DNA from: Nocardioides jishulii
GTDB lineage: Bacteria > Actinomycetota > Actinomycetes > Propionibacteriales > Nocardioidaceae
Assembly (NCBI RefSeq): GCF_006007965.1
Contig: NZ_CP040748.1
Coordinates: 2,108,001 to 2,172,000, forward strand
DNA: 64,000 nucleotides
Direction of reading: 5' to 3'
Shown here: piece by piece, positions 1-7,243 of the stretch
Layout: the number at the start of each line of letters is the position of its first letter
Numbering within the stretch: position 1 is the first letter of the stretch
Translations under genes and position numbers: made by a program
Notes under the pieces: model-generated
Databases searched by the model: none
Seen by the model: only the letters and a program-made list of their open reading frames with translations
Told to the model about the DNA's origin: nothing

Positions 1-1282
1 TCCAGTAGATGATCAGGGAGATCACGACGAAGGCGATCCGGGCCAGGACCGACACCACGTGCAGCCGGAACGGCCGTCGCCGGTCCGGGACCTGGCGGCG
101 CAGCGCGAGCACGCTGACCGGTCCGAGGCACATGGACAGCACGATGGCCCCGGAGTTGTACGAGAGGAGCTCCGACCACCCGTCACGGAACACGACGAGC
201 AGCACCACACCGACCACGAGGTTCAGCGTCATCGCCCGCATCGGGACGCCGCGCCGGGTGAAGGCCGACACCGCACGCGGGAAGAGACCGTTCTGGGCCA
301 CGGCCACCGCGAGCCGACCGGTGGAGGCGGTGGAGACCAGGCCTGCGCCGAAGGGCCCGAGCACCGCGTCGGCCACCACCAGGTTCGCCAGCGCTGCCAT
401 GCCCAGGCCAGCGAGGAGCCCGGCGAGCGGTCCGTTCACGCCGCCCTTGTCGAGGCCCGCCCAGCCATCTCCGAGGTCGTCCGGGTTGACGGCCCCGACG
501 AATCCCACCTGGAGAAGCGTGAAGAGCACCGTGCAGATGAGGATTCCTCCGACCAGGGCAACCGGGATCGTCACCTGAGGGCGATGCGCCTCGCCGGCGA
601 GGTCCAAGGCGTGCCGGAACCCCAGGAAGGCGAAGACGACACCCCCCGTGGTGATGGCACTCATCACCCCGGCGGCTCCGCCAGGAGCAAAGCCGGTCTC
701 GCGGATCGCCGCGGTGGAGAACTGGGTGAGCAACGCGACCGCGATGACCACGGGAACGAGCAGCTTCACCCACGTGAGCGCGGTGTTGATCCGGGTGAAC
801 AGAGCCACTCCGTAGGCGTTGAGCCCGGTGAACACCGCCAGCAGCACGGTGGCTGCCACGATTCCCGGCAGGCTCAGGGCACTCTTCCCGTTGGACGAGG
901 CCTCCGCGACGAAGAGCCAGTCGAAGGCCGGCTCGTTGCTGGCGTACTCCAACATGGCCTGGGTCTCGATCGGCGCGGCCGTCACGTAGCCGACCCACGC
1001 CACCCAGCCGATCGCGATGCCCACCCCTCGCCCGTGGCTGTACGTCGGCAGCAGCCCGAGGCCGCCGACCACTGGCAGCATCGCGGCGAGCTCGGCGTAC
1101 ACCAGTGCGACGCTGATCAGCATCAGCCCCGCGATCGGCCACGCGAGGATGGCCGCAGGCCCGGCCTGCTGTGCCGCCAGGAGCGGGGCGAACAACAGTC
1201 CGGATCCGACCACGCCCCCGACCGCGACGAAGGTCAGCCCGAGCGTGCCCACCGACCGGTGGGGAGCCGTGGTCTCGTCCAT
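1..1282 (-). CDS. APC-family amino acid permease (3' end outside window)
   Basis: Polytopic inner-membrane transporter of the amino acid-polyamine-organocation superfamily, expected to move an amino acid or related amine by proton symport or exchange. Reading the minus strand from ATG at 1282 gives an open frame of 427 codons that runs off the window edge. The N-terminus carries the TM1 glycine-rich stretch (VGGVVGSGLLF, about residues 21-31) typical of APC permeases, followed by about ten hydrophobic segments and the family-typical AFLGFRH region in the middle. It lies 108 bases downstream of the choloylglycine hydrolase gene on the same strand and may be the last gene of that cassette, in which case its substrate could be the amino acid released by the hydrolase. 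That link is inference. Substrate cannot be read from sequence. Confidence 0.85.
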   Translation of the reverse strand, partial: MDETTAPHRSVGTLGLTFVAVGGVVGSGLLFAPLLAAQQAGPAAILAWPIAGLMLISVALVYAELAAMLPVVGGLGLLPTYSHGRGVGIAIGWVAWVGYVTAAPIETQAMLEYASNEPAFDWLFVAEASSNGKSALSLPGIVAATVLLAVFTGLNAYGVALFTRINTALTWVKLLVPVVIAVALLTQFSTAAIRETGFAPGGAAGVMSAITTGGVVFAFLGFRHALDLAGEAHRPQVTIPVALVGGILICTVLFTLLQVGFVGAVNPDDLGDGWAGLDKGGVNGPLAGLLAGLGMAALANLVVADAVLGPFGAGLVSTASTGRLAVAVAQNGLFPRAVSAFTRRGVPMRAMTLNLVVGVVLLVVFRDGWSELLSYNSGAIVLSMCLGPVSVLALRRQVPDRRRPFRLHVVSVLARIAFVVISLIIYW

Positions 1283-1390
1283 CTCAGACGATTCGTGCGG
1301 GGCGACGGCTCGGGCCTGGTGCGCTGGTCCAGCACCTCACGGGCCGCGCCCGCGGGACCGCGGCCCAGCTGAGCGGCACCCCCTCCATGA

Positions 1391-2362
1391 CTAGTTCTGC
1401 GCCAGGATCTGCTGCCCGGTGACCAGCGGATAGGTGGAGAGGGTGTCGCCGTCGAGGTCGACCTTGTGCATGTCGACCGCCGTGATCTGGCTGTTCTCGT
1501 ACGTCGTGTAGTAGTAGATGCCCTTGTCGGTGTTGCAGCACGACGAGTAGATGGTGATCTCGTACTTGTCCCCCACCTCGACGCAGCCCCGCTGCTGCGC
1601 GACGGAGCCGAGGATGTGGAAGAACTGGCTGATCGCCTCGGACTCGGAGTCGCCCGACGTCGAGTTCATGGCCGTGAACGTGGCCTTCACGAAGCGGGAC
1701 ATCGAGGAGAGGTCGCCCGGCAGCCCGACGGCTCCGAGCCCGCGGCTGTAGGTGTCGAAGTCCAGCTTCTTCGAGAAGTGGTTCTCGGGCTGGGCGGTCG
1801 ACATGCTCGCGTAGTTGTTGAGGTTGAACAGCTGGATGTCGAAGGGGGGGTTGTTGGTCAGCAGTCCTACCGGGTTGTCGTAGATCCGCAGCCCGTCCTT
1901 GACCGACTCGACGGTGATCGACTCGTCCCGGTCGGAGATGATCCAGTGCAGCGGCGAGAGCGGGAACTCGGCGCTGAAGGGGATGTCGACGAGCACCATC
2001 GCCTCCAGGGCCGCGCGAGCCTGGGACACGGTCTCGAACTGACCGAGGATCCAGGGGATGAACTCGAACGGCGTGACGTTGTCCTTCCCGGGCGTCTCGG
2101 GCTTGTAGTCGGCGTTCTCGGGGAAGTTGAGCCCCGCCATGCTCAGCCCCTTCTCGTTGGTCGCGTCGTAGTAGAGCGGGTAGCCGTCGGCCACCGTCGT
2201 CATCCCGATGACGGCGTGGTGGGCCACGAGGTCGTTCACCCTCCGGAAGGGGAACGGGTAGTTGCGCGGAGTGATGGTGACCGTTTCGTGGTACGAGAAC
2301 TCGAGATCCAGGTTGCGACCGAAGTAGTGGTCCTTGGCGGTGTAGTTCGTTGCAGTGCACAC
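1391..2362 (-). CDS. Choloylglycine hydrolase family protein (bile-salt-hydrolase type)
   Basis: N-terminal-nucleophile amidase of 323 residues that cleaves N-acyl amino acid type amides such as conjugated bile salts or penicillin V. I place the start at GTG 2362, not at the longer upstream ATG, because the next codon is TGC (the autocatalytic Cys2 nucleophile) and GGAGG sits 7 bases upstream. With this start the catalytic set falls at the expected positions: Cys2, Arg16 and Asp19 in GRNLD, Asn in GLNFPENADY (about 79-82), Asn in LTNNPPF (about 170-175) and Arg in SSMSRF (about 225). Length matches bile salt hydrolases (about 315-330). The motifs are closer to gut BSH than to penicillin V acylase, though the natural substrate in an environmental actinobacterium is unknown. 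It lies between a DUF5692-like membrane protein gene and an APC permease gene. No signal peptide remains with this start, so the enzyme is cytoplasmic. Confidence 0.9.
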   Translation of the reverse strand: MCTATNYTAKDHYFGRNLDLEFSYHETVTITPRNYPFPFRRVNDLVAHHAVIGMTTVADGYPLYYDATNEKGLSMAGLNFPENADYKPETPGKDNVTPFEFIPWILGQFETVSQARAALEAMVLVDIPFSAEFPLSPLHWIISDRDESITVESVKDGLRIYDNPVGLLTNNPPFDIQLFNLNNYASMSTAQPENHFSKKLDFDTYSRGLGAVGLPGDLSSMSRFVKATFTAMNSTSGDSESEAISQFFHILGSVAQQRGCVEVGDKYEITIYSSCCNTDKGIYYYTTYENSQITAVDMHKVDLDGDTLSTYPLVTGQQILAQN

Positions 2363-2547
2363 GGTGTGGCCTCCACGCTGGTTTGCGACTCGATCGGTCC
2401 GGCTTCGATCCACGCCCACGTCAGGGGCGCGAAACAGGTGTGCCTCGACGCTAGGGGGCCAACCGGTCCTCGACCAGAGACCTTTGACCCTGTCGGGGAG
2501 GGGCATGGGCACGAGCGGGTCAGCGGGTCGGTGCCCCCGTGCAGCAA

Positions 2548-2581
2548 CGCCGTGGCCGAGCCTCAAGGCTCAACCACGGCG
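2548..2581 (-). terminator. Hairpin between membrane-protein gene and choloylglycine hydrolase
   Basis: Inverted repeat CGCCGTGG ... CCACGGCG with an inner GAGCCT/AGGCTC stem gives an almost perfect 14-pair hairpin 40 bases after the stop of the upstream minus-strand gene. No long U tract follows, so it may be a factor-assisted terminator, an attenuator or an mRNA-processing structure. If it terminates fully, the hydrolase needs its own promoter in 2363-2547. Confidence 0.5.
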
Positions 2582-2622
2582 CGTTGTCCACCGTGCCCCG
2601 GCTACGAGCCGGGCAGGCGGTC

Positions 2623-3600
2623 TCAGGCGGGGAGCGCCTGCCCCGTCTCCCGGACCCCCGGCTGACCGAGGGGCGACTCCTCGGGGAGGTTCTCGGCGCG
2701 CACCTCGCGGTACGGGCGGAGCTCGGTGTAGAGCTCGTCGCGCAGCGGGTTGCGGTGCCGCGTGACGATGACGAACACCTGGTAGGCCGCGACGGCGACG
2801 TTGGCCGCGAGCGACAGGGCCGACACGACGAAGAGCGCGGTCGGGTTGTGCGACGACTCGACGGCGAACTGCGAGGAGGTCACGAAGGTCGGGAACGCCA
2901 TCGTGAACATCATCCACAGGGCCAGCGTGTGGGCGCGGTGCTGCAGCCAGGCGCCCTTCTTGATGAAGAAGGCGGGGATGGTGCAGGAGATGAGCAGGGC
3001 CGCACCGGCGTAGAAGGCGTGGTCACCGACGCAGTTGTAGACGTAGGCGAAGTTCCACAGGTCGTAGGCGATGATCCAGAACCACATCATGTCGGGCCAG
3101 ATCATGTCCTTCGAGCGGTCGCGCGACACGATGATTCCGGCCCATCCGCAGATCGTGAGCAGGTTGAGGATCCCGGCGATGCCGTTCATGTAGTTCCACG
3201 ACCCGCCGACCATGAAGACGCCGTCGTGCATGCCCTGCAGTCCCGCCACCTGGAAGTCACGGATGACCGCCTCGGCGATGTTGATCGCCAGGATGGCCGC
3301 GGGGAACATCAGCATCCAGCGGTTCTTCGCCAACCGCGGGACGTACCGGATGAGCATGAAGCCCAAGCACCCGGCGAGTGCCGAGTAGACCTTCACCCAG
3401 TGGAACCAGGTGCCGGTGGACGACCCCTCGCCGGCCGTGTTCGGCCACACGAACAGGGTCAGGAAGATTGGCAACGCCACGAAGAAGCCAAGACCGGCCC
3501 ACTTCCAACGACGCGTGACCTCGTTGAGCGCGATGAGGCCCCCGAGGACGACGAAGAACATCGCCCACGAGTACCAAGGAATGGATTCGAACAAGAACAT
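2623..3600 (-). CDS. Polytopic membrane protein, DUF5692-like
   Basis: Integral membrane protein of 325 residues with about eight or nine hydrophobic segments, rich in Trp, Tyr and Phe, and a polar C-terminal tail of about 45 residues. I recognise it only as resembling the DUF5692 family of unknown function. Start ATG 3600 is chosen because AGGAGG lies 4 bases upstream (antisense of 3605-3610) and the hydrophobic first segment begins directly; a longer frame to 3837 would overlap the divergent TetR gene. It heads the leftward cassette with the hydrolase and the APC permease and is divergent from a TetR regulator 127 bases away. It could be a transporter or membrane enzyme for the hydrolase substrate or product. 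No biochemical function can be assigned. Confidence 0.75.
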   Translation of the reverse strand: MFLFESIPWYSWAMFFVVLGGLIALNEVTRRWKWAGLGFFVALPIFLTLFVWPNTAGEGSSTGTWFHWVKVYSALAGCLGFMLIRYVPRLAKNRWMLMFPAAILAINIAEAVIRDFQVAGLQGMHDGVFMVGGSWNYMNGIAGILNLLTICGWAGIIVSRDRSKDMIWPDMMWFWIIAYDLWNFAYVYNCVGDHAFYAGAALLISCTIPAFFIKKGAWLQHRAHTLALWMMFTMAFPTFVTSSQFAVESSHNPTALFVVSALSLAANVAVAAYQVFVIVTRHRNPLRDELYTELRPYREVRAENLPEESPLGQPGVRETGQALPA

Positions 3601-3678
3601 CGGACCTCCTCTCCCGTCGCGGTCCGCGACGTGCGGTCCGCCGATTTCCACGGTAGGAACTGCTCCGCCGGGCGTCAC

Positions 3679-3702
3679 TAGACAGCTGAGGCGATGTGTC
3701 CA
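3679..3702. promoter_or_regulatory. Candidate TetR operator
   Basis: Inverted repeat TAGACA-n12-TGTCCA (arms match in five of six bases) in the 127-base gap between the divergent TetR gene and the membrane-protein gene. The position suits autoregulation plus control of the leftward cassette. Assignment rests on position and symmetry only. Confidence 0.4.
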
Positions 3703-3727
3703 AGGGCGTCGAGCCGTACTGTGAGGC

Positions 3728-4339
3728 ATGGCTGAGGGGAGCGCCCAGGCGCAGCAGAGAGCAGGCGCACGCGACGCGCTGGCGTCCGCGCTCAAGGCGC
3801 GGCTGCGCACCGAGCCGTTGGACAAGGTGACGGTCACGCAGCTGACGCGTGACTGCGGACTGACCCGGCAGGCGTTCTACTACCACTTCCCGGACGTGCG
3901 GCACCTCGCCGTCTGGGTGTTCGAGACCGAGGTCGCCGCCCAGGTCCGCGCGGACGCCTCCGACGTGGGCTGGTCCGACGGCCTGGTCAGGCTGATGCTC
4001 TACATGCGCGACAACCGCTCGTCCACGTTCGCCGTGCTCGACGGGCTCGGTCGTGCCGGGCTCGAGCGCTTCCTGCTCGGGCAGATGCGGCCCGTCACCG
4101 AGGCCGTGATGGACCGGGACGGTGGTGGACCGGTCCTCCCCCACGATCGCGTTCTGGTCGTCGACTTCTACACCTCGGCGGTGCTGGCCGTGGTGCTGCG
4201 CTGGGTCGCGGACGGCATGGTGGAGCACCCCTACCGCGTGGCGGGCGACCTCGACCTCATGCTGGACGGCGCGATCCGCGAGTCTGTCCGCCGGCTCGAC
4301 GCGCGAGCCGCACTCCCGCGCCGTCAGGGTCGCGGCTAG
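3728..4339 (+). CDS. TetR/AcrR family transcriptional regulator
   Basis: Ligand-responsive DNA-binding repressor of 203 residues. The N-terminal helix-turn-helix spans about residues 14-60 with the family pattern KVTVTQLTRDCGLTRQAFYYHF. The C-terminal ligand domain resembles those of DhaS-like TetR proteins by eye. It is transcribed divergently from the membrane-protein / hydrolase / permease cassette, so it probably represses that cassette until a substrate-derived ligand appears. A palindromic candidate operator lies at 3679-3702. It ends 6 bases before the stop of the convergent MpaB-type gene. Confidence 0.88.
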   Translation: MAEGSAQAQQRAGARDALASALKARLRTEPLDKVTVTQLTRDCGLTRQAFYYHFPDVRHLAVWVFETEVAAQVRADASDVGWSDGLVRLMLYMRDNRSSTFAVLDGLGRAGLERFLLGQMRPVTEAVMDRDGGGPVLPHDRVLVVDFYTSAVLAVVLRWVADGMVEHPYRVAGDLDLMLDGAIRESVRRLDARAALPRRQGRG

Positions 4340-4345
4340 GACGTC

Positions 4346-5638
4346 TCACACCCGCGCGGTGTACTCGGGGTGTCCGTAGCCGCGGAGGCGCCGCTCGAGG
4401 GTGGCCACCACGTAGCGGTCCACCAGCTTCTCCACACCGGGGACGTGGGAGAGCCGGCGCGCGGCCAACGTGCGTCCGATGACGAAGGGCAGCATGGTCG
4501 TCGCTCGCGCCCGGTCCAGGGCGCTGACCCGGACCCCCATCGCCGCCGCCCGGTCGTAGTCGCCCTGGAGGAAGGCCTTCACGAACGTCACCGTGGAGAA
4601 GCTGCGCTCGAACGTCTCGGCGAGCACCCCGGCGCCGTGGGCGTCCGGGTGCAGGGTCGCGGCCAGGGTGGAGCGTACGAGCTCTCCGCACGTCGCGTCG
4701 TCGAAGCTGGCCCGCAGCGTCGCAGCCCGGGCCTGGAGCACTCTCAGCACCTGGGCGGGCGAGTCGGGGAGCAGCTCGTTGGGCAGGCCCAGCAGGAAGC
4801 ACCGGTACCGCGCCAGCTCGACGTTGGCCTGCTCCCGCGCGTCGAACTCGGTGCGTCCCTGGCGCAGCGCCTTCATGGAGATCAGCGCGATGTTGATCAT
4901 CCCCGCCGGCATCTGGTCGACCTGCGGGATCGGCAACCCGTAGGTGCCCACGTCCCACTGCTCGCTGCGCAGGGCGTGCAGCCGCACCGACGAGTGCATG
5001 AGCCGGACCATCGCAGCAGCCTCGAAGCCAGGGCCGAAGCGGTCCACTCCCCCGGGCAGCACGGTCGCGGCGAAGAACGAGGCGGTCTCCTTCACGCGGC
5101 GCGCCGACGTCCGGCCCGACAGGGTCCCGGTGATCGCCATCGGCAGCGCGGCGTACGCGTTGAGGAACGTCGCCAGGAAGGCGCCCCGGATGACGAACGG
5201 CGTCACGAGCGCGGCATCGATCCGCTCCCACCGGGCGCCCTCCCGGACGAGGTCCATGTCGATCCACTCCGGCGTCGCCTCCATCGAGGCGATGAAGGCC
5301 CGCAGCTCGGCGGGGGCGTCCTGCACGGCGTCCACCCCCTCGCGGCAGGCGGTGCGCAGCATCGTGACCAACCCGCGCATGCCGTGGACCGGCAGCAGCA
5401 GGGCGTAGGCGTCGGCCACGACGTCGCCCAGACGGGTGGCGGTCACCACCAGGTCGACCAGATCGGCGTCGGCCAGGATCGAGGCCCGGTCGGCACCCTT
5501 CACGAAGCCGAGCTCGCTGGGGTCGTCAGGGCCGAGCGCGAGTCGCTCCGGCACGGCGTCCGGGTCGAGGTGTCCGTACACCTGAGGCAGCTCCTCCCGC
5601 TGCCTGCGGACCCGTTCGACGAGCGCCTCGTGAGTCAT
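4346..5638 (-). CDS. Oxygenase MpaB family protein (DUF2236)
   Basis: Member of the MpaB/latex-clearing-protein superfamily, 430 residues, predicted haem-b-dependent oxygenase-like protein. Start ATG 5638 is supported by an AGGAGG 5 bases upstream; a frame extending to 5866 would swallow the neighbouring gene. The family core appears in the middle (about residues 110-250), including the segment AAMVRLMHSSVRLHAL and the PQVDQMPAGMINIALIS stretch. These proteins oxidise or cleave hydrophobic substrates, but most actinobacterial members have no known substrate. It lies convergent to the TetR gene with no terminator visible in the 6-base gap, and 62 bases downstream of the YCII gene on the same strand. 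Confidence 0.82.
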   Translation of the reverse strand: MTHEALVERVRRQREELPQVYGHLDPDAVPERLALGPDDPSELGFVKGADRASILADADLVDLVVTATRLGDVVADAYALLLPVHGMRGLVTMLRTACREGVDAVQDAPAELRAFIASMEATPEWIDMDLVREGARWERIDAALVTPFVIRGAFLATFLNAYAALPMAITGTLSGRTSARRVKETASFFAATVLPGGVDRFGPGFEAAAMVRLMHSSVRLHALRSEQWDVGTYGLPIPQVDQMPAGMINIALISMKALRQGRTEFDAREQANVELARYRCFLLGLPNELLPDSPAQVLRVLQARAATLRASFDDATCGELVRSTLAATLHPDAHGAGVLAETFERSFSTVTFVKAFLQGDYDRAAAMGVRVSALDRARATTMLPFVIGRTLAARRLSHVPGVEKLVDRYVVATLERRLRGYGHPEYTARV

Positions 5639-5700
5639 GTCGCCTCCTGCGTGCCTGGACCTCCAACCTACGGTGGCCCCGAAGGTCACGCCAGCACCGC

Positions 5701-6093
5701 TCACCCGGACGAGCCGGTTGACTCCCCGCCGACGAGCTCCTGCATGGACCCCGACGTGAAGCGGCGCACCTCCTGGGGCCAGCCACACCCCTCGGCCACC
5801 TTCCCGGCCCACCTGCGGGCGGACTCGTCGTCGGGCACGTCGATGATGGTGAGCCCACCCAGCCACTCCTGGGTCTGCGTGAAGGGCCCGTCAGTGACGA
5901 CCACCTCACCGCTCCGGGCGTCCGCGCTGGCCGCTTCCTCCAGCTCCTCGACCAGCCCACCGGCATACACCAGGACGCCGTGCTCCTGCATCTCCCGCAT
6001 GACCGCCACGGAGGGTGCGACACGACTCGCGAACCACGCCTCGTCGTGGTCGCCGACCCACTGCTGGTTGAAGTGGATCAGGTACTGAGGCAT
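5701..6093 (-). CDS. YCII-related (DGPF-type) protein
   Basis: Small cytoplasmic alpha/beta barrel protein of 130 residues with the DGPF signature (VVTDGPFTQTQEW, about residues 65-77), the motif naming the YCII/DGPF family. Members pair with ECF sigma factors or act as small dimeric enzymes; this one has no sigma factor next to it. Start ATG 6093 is preceded by AGGGAG at suitable distance. It may be transcribed with the MpaB-type gene downstream. Function unknown. Confidence 0.8.
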   Translation of the reverse strand: MPQYLIHFNQQWVGDHDEAWFASRVAPSVAVMREMQEHGVLVYAGGLVEELEEAASADARSGEVVVTDGPFTQTQEWLGGLTIIDVPDDESARRWAGKVAEGCGWPQEVRRFTSGSMQELVGGESTGSSG

Positions 6094-6163
6094 CTCGGCT
6101 CCCTGGCGTCGGGCGGACTCGTGCACCCCACTCTCCCGCTGGTCACCCCAGCGGGCAAGGCCC

Positions 6164-6574
6164 TCAGCCAGCGAGGAACGAGAACCGCACCTCGCGCTCA
6201 GGGTTGTCGACGTTGAGGTCGACGAGGCAGATGCTCTGCCAGGTGCCGAGCGCGAGTCGTCCGCCCAGGACGGGGACGCTGGCGTACGGCGGGAGCAGCG
6301 CCGGCATCACGTGCGAGCGCCCGTGCCCCCTCGAGCCGTGGCGGTGGAGCCACCGCTCGTCGGCCGGCAGGAGGTCACCCAGGGCAGCGAGCAGGTCGTC
6401 GTCGGAGCCCGCGCCGGTCTCGAGGATGGCGAGGCCGGCCGTGGCGTGCGGGACGAAGACGTGGACCAGCCCGTCCCCGCGTCCCGAGACCCAGGCAGCG
6501 ACGTCCTCGGTGAGGTCGAGGACGCGCTCGACGTCACCGGTCCGGTAGTGGCGCAGGTGTGATTCCACCTGCAC
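6164..6574 (-). CDS. yjbQ: YjbQ/UPF0047 family protein
   Basis: Protein of 136 residues matching the YjbQ (UPF0047) family, whose members have weak thiamine-phosphate synthase activity. Visible landmarks are the FVPHATAGLAILE segment (about 42-54) with the conserved His, HSRGH-type His cluster near residues 80-90, and the C-terminal LGTWQSICLVDLN segment (about 112-124), which corresponds to the TGTWQGI motif of E. coli YjbQ. Start GTG 6574 fits the family N-terminus; a second GTG lies 6 bases downstream, and no clear ribosome site is seen for either. Divergent from guaD. Confidence 0.85.
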   Translation of the reverse strand: MQVESHLRHYRTGDVERVLDLTEDVAAWVSGRGDGLVHVFVPHATAGLAILETGAGSDDDLLAALGDLLPADERWLHRHGSRGHGRSHVMPALLPPYASVPVLGGRLALGTWQSICLVDLNVDNPEREVRFSFLAG

Positions 6575-6697
6575 ATGCTGGCACGTGCGCAGCGGCTCCG
6601 GAAGAACCTGCCTGCCGCCCGGCAAGGTCGAGGGTTCCGTCCCGTCGTCAGGAACTGTGGGCACAACGGTCCACCAGCCACCTGTCACCATGGCTGG

Positions 6698-7168
6698 GTG
6701 AGTGACGACAGCAGCTGGCTCCAACGAGCCATCGAACTGGCCACCGACAGCGTCTCCGACGGTGGCGGTCCCTTCGGCGCCGTCATCGTGCGCGACGGCG
6801 TGGAGATCGCCGCGGGTCAGAACCGCGTGACCTCGAACTTCGACCCGACCGCCCACGCCGAGGTCCAGGCCATCCGGACCGCCTGCACCGCGCTCGGGGA
6901 GTTCAGCCTCGCCGGTTGCACGGTCTATGCCTCGTGCGAGCCGTGCCCGATGTGCCTCGCCGCCTGCCTGTGGGCGCGCGTCGACCGAATCGTCTACGCC
7001 GCCGACCGGGACGACGCCGCACGCGGCGGCTTCGACGACCGGCGCTTCTACGAGCTGTTCACCCGACCTCGTGCGGAGTGGGAGGTCGCGGTCAAGTCCC
7101 TGCGTCTGCCCGAGGCGGAAATGCCCTTCCACGCGTGGCGCGCCCGCGAGGACCGCCACCTGTACTGA
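6698..7168 (+). CDS. guaD: Guanine deaminase
   Basis: Zinc-dependent nucleobase deaminase of the cytidine-deaminase fold that converts guanine to xanthine in purine salvage and catabolism. With GTG 6698 the product is 156 residues, the same length as Bacillus subtilis GuaD, and it aligns along its whole length by eye. Zinc ligands and catalytic Glu are in THAE-like TAHAEV (His about 52, Glu 54) and PCPMC (about 82-86). The GuaD-specific GFDD segment and the C-terminal FHAWR tail are present. An upstream extension to 6575 is in frame but has no homology features. The ribosome site is weak, so the message may be leaderless. Confidence 0.88.
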   Translation: MSDDSSWLQRAIELATDSVSDGGGPFGAVIVRDGVEIAAGQNRVTSNFDPTAHAEVQAIRTACTALGEFSLAGCTVYASCEPCPMCLAACLWARVDRIVYAADRDDAARGGFDDRRFYELFTRPRAEWEVAVKSLRLPEAEMPFHAWRAREDRHLY

Positions 7169-7243
7169 CCACCTGACCAGGCATGGAGCGCTCGCAGCGG
7201 GGTACGGGTCCGGGGTCCACCCCGAGCCGAAGGAAGAGTGCCC

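Noticed and set aside
4370..6088. Plus-strand 572-codon frame opposite the MpaB-type and YCII genes
   Set aside because: Antisense shadow without recognisable domains, while the minus strand holds two conserved families.
7200..7205. GGGTAC as a sigma-B/F -10 for the ThDP enzyme
   Set aside because: No GTTT-like -35 at 14-16 bases; a lone GGGTAC is common in this base composition.
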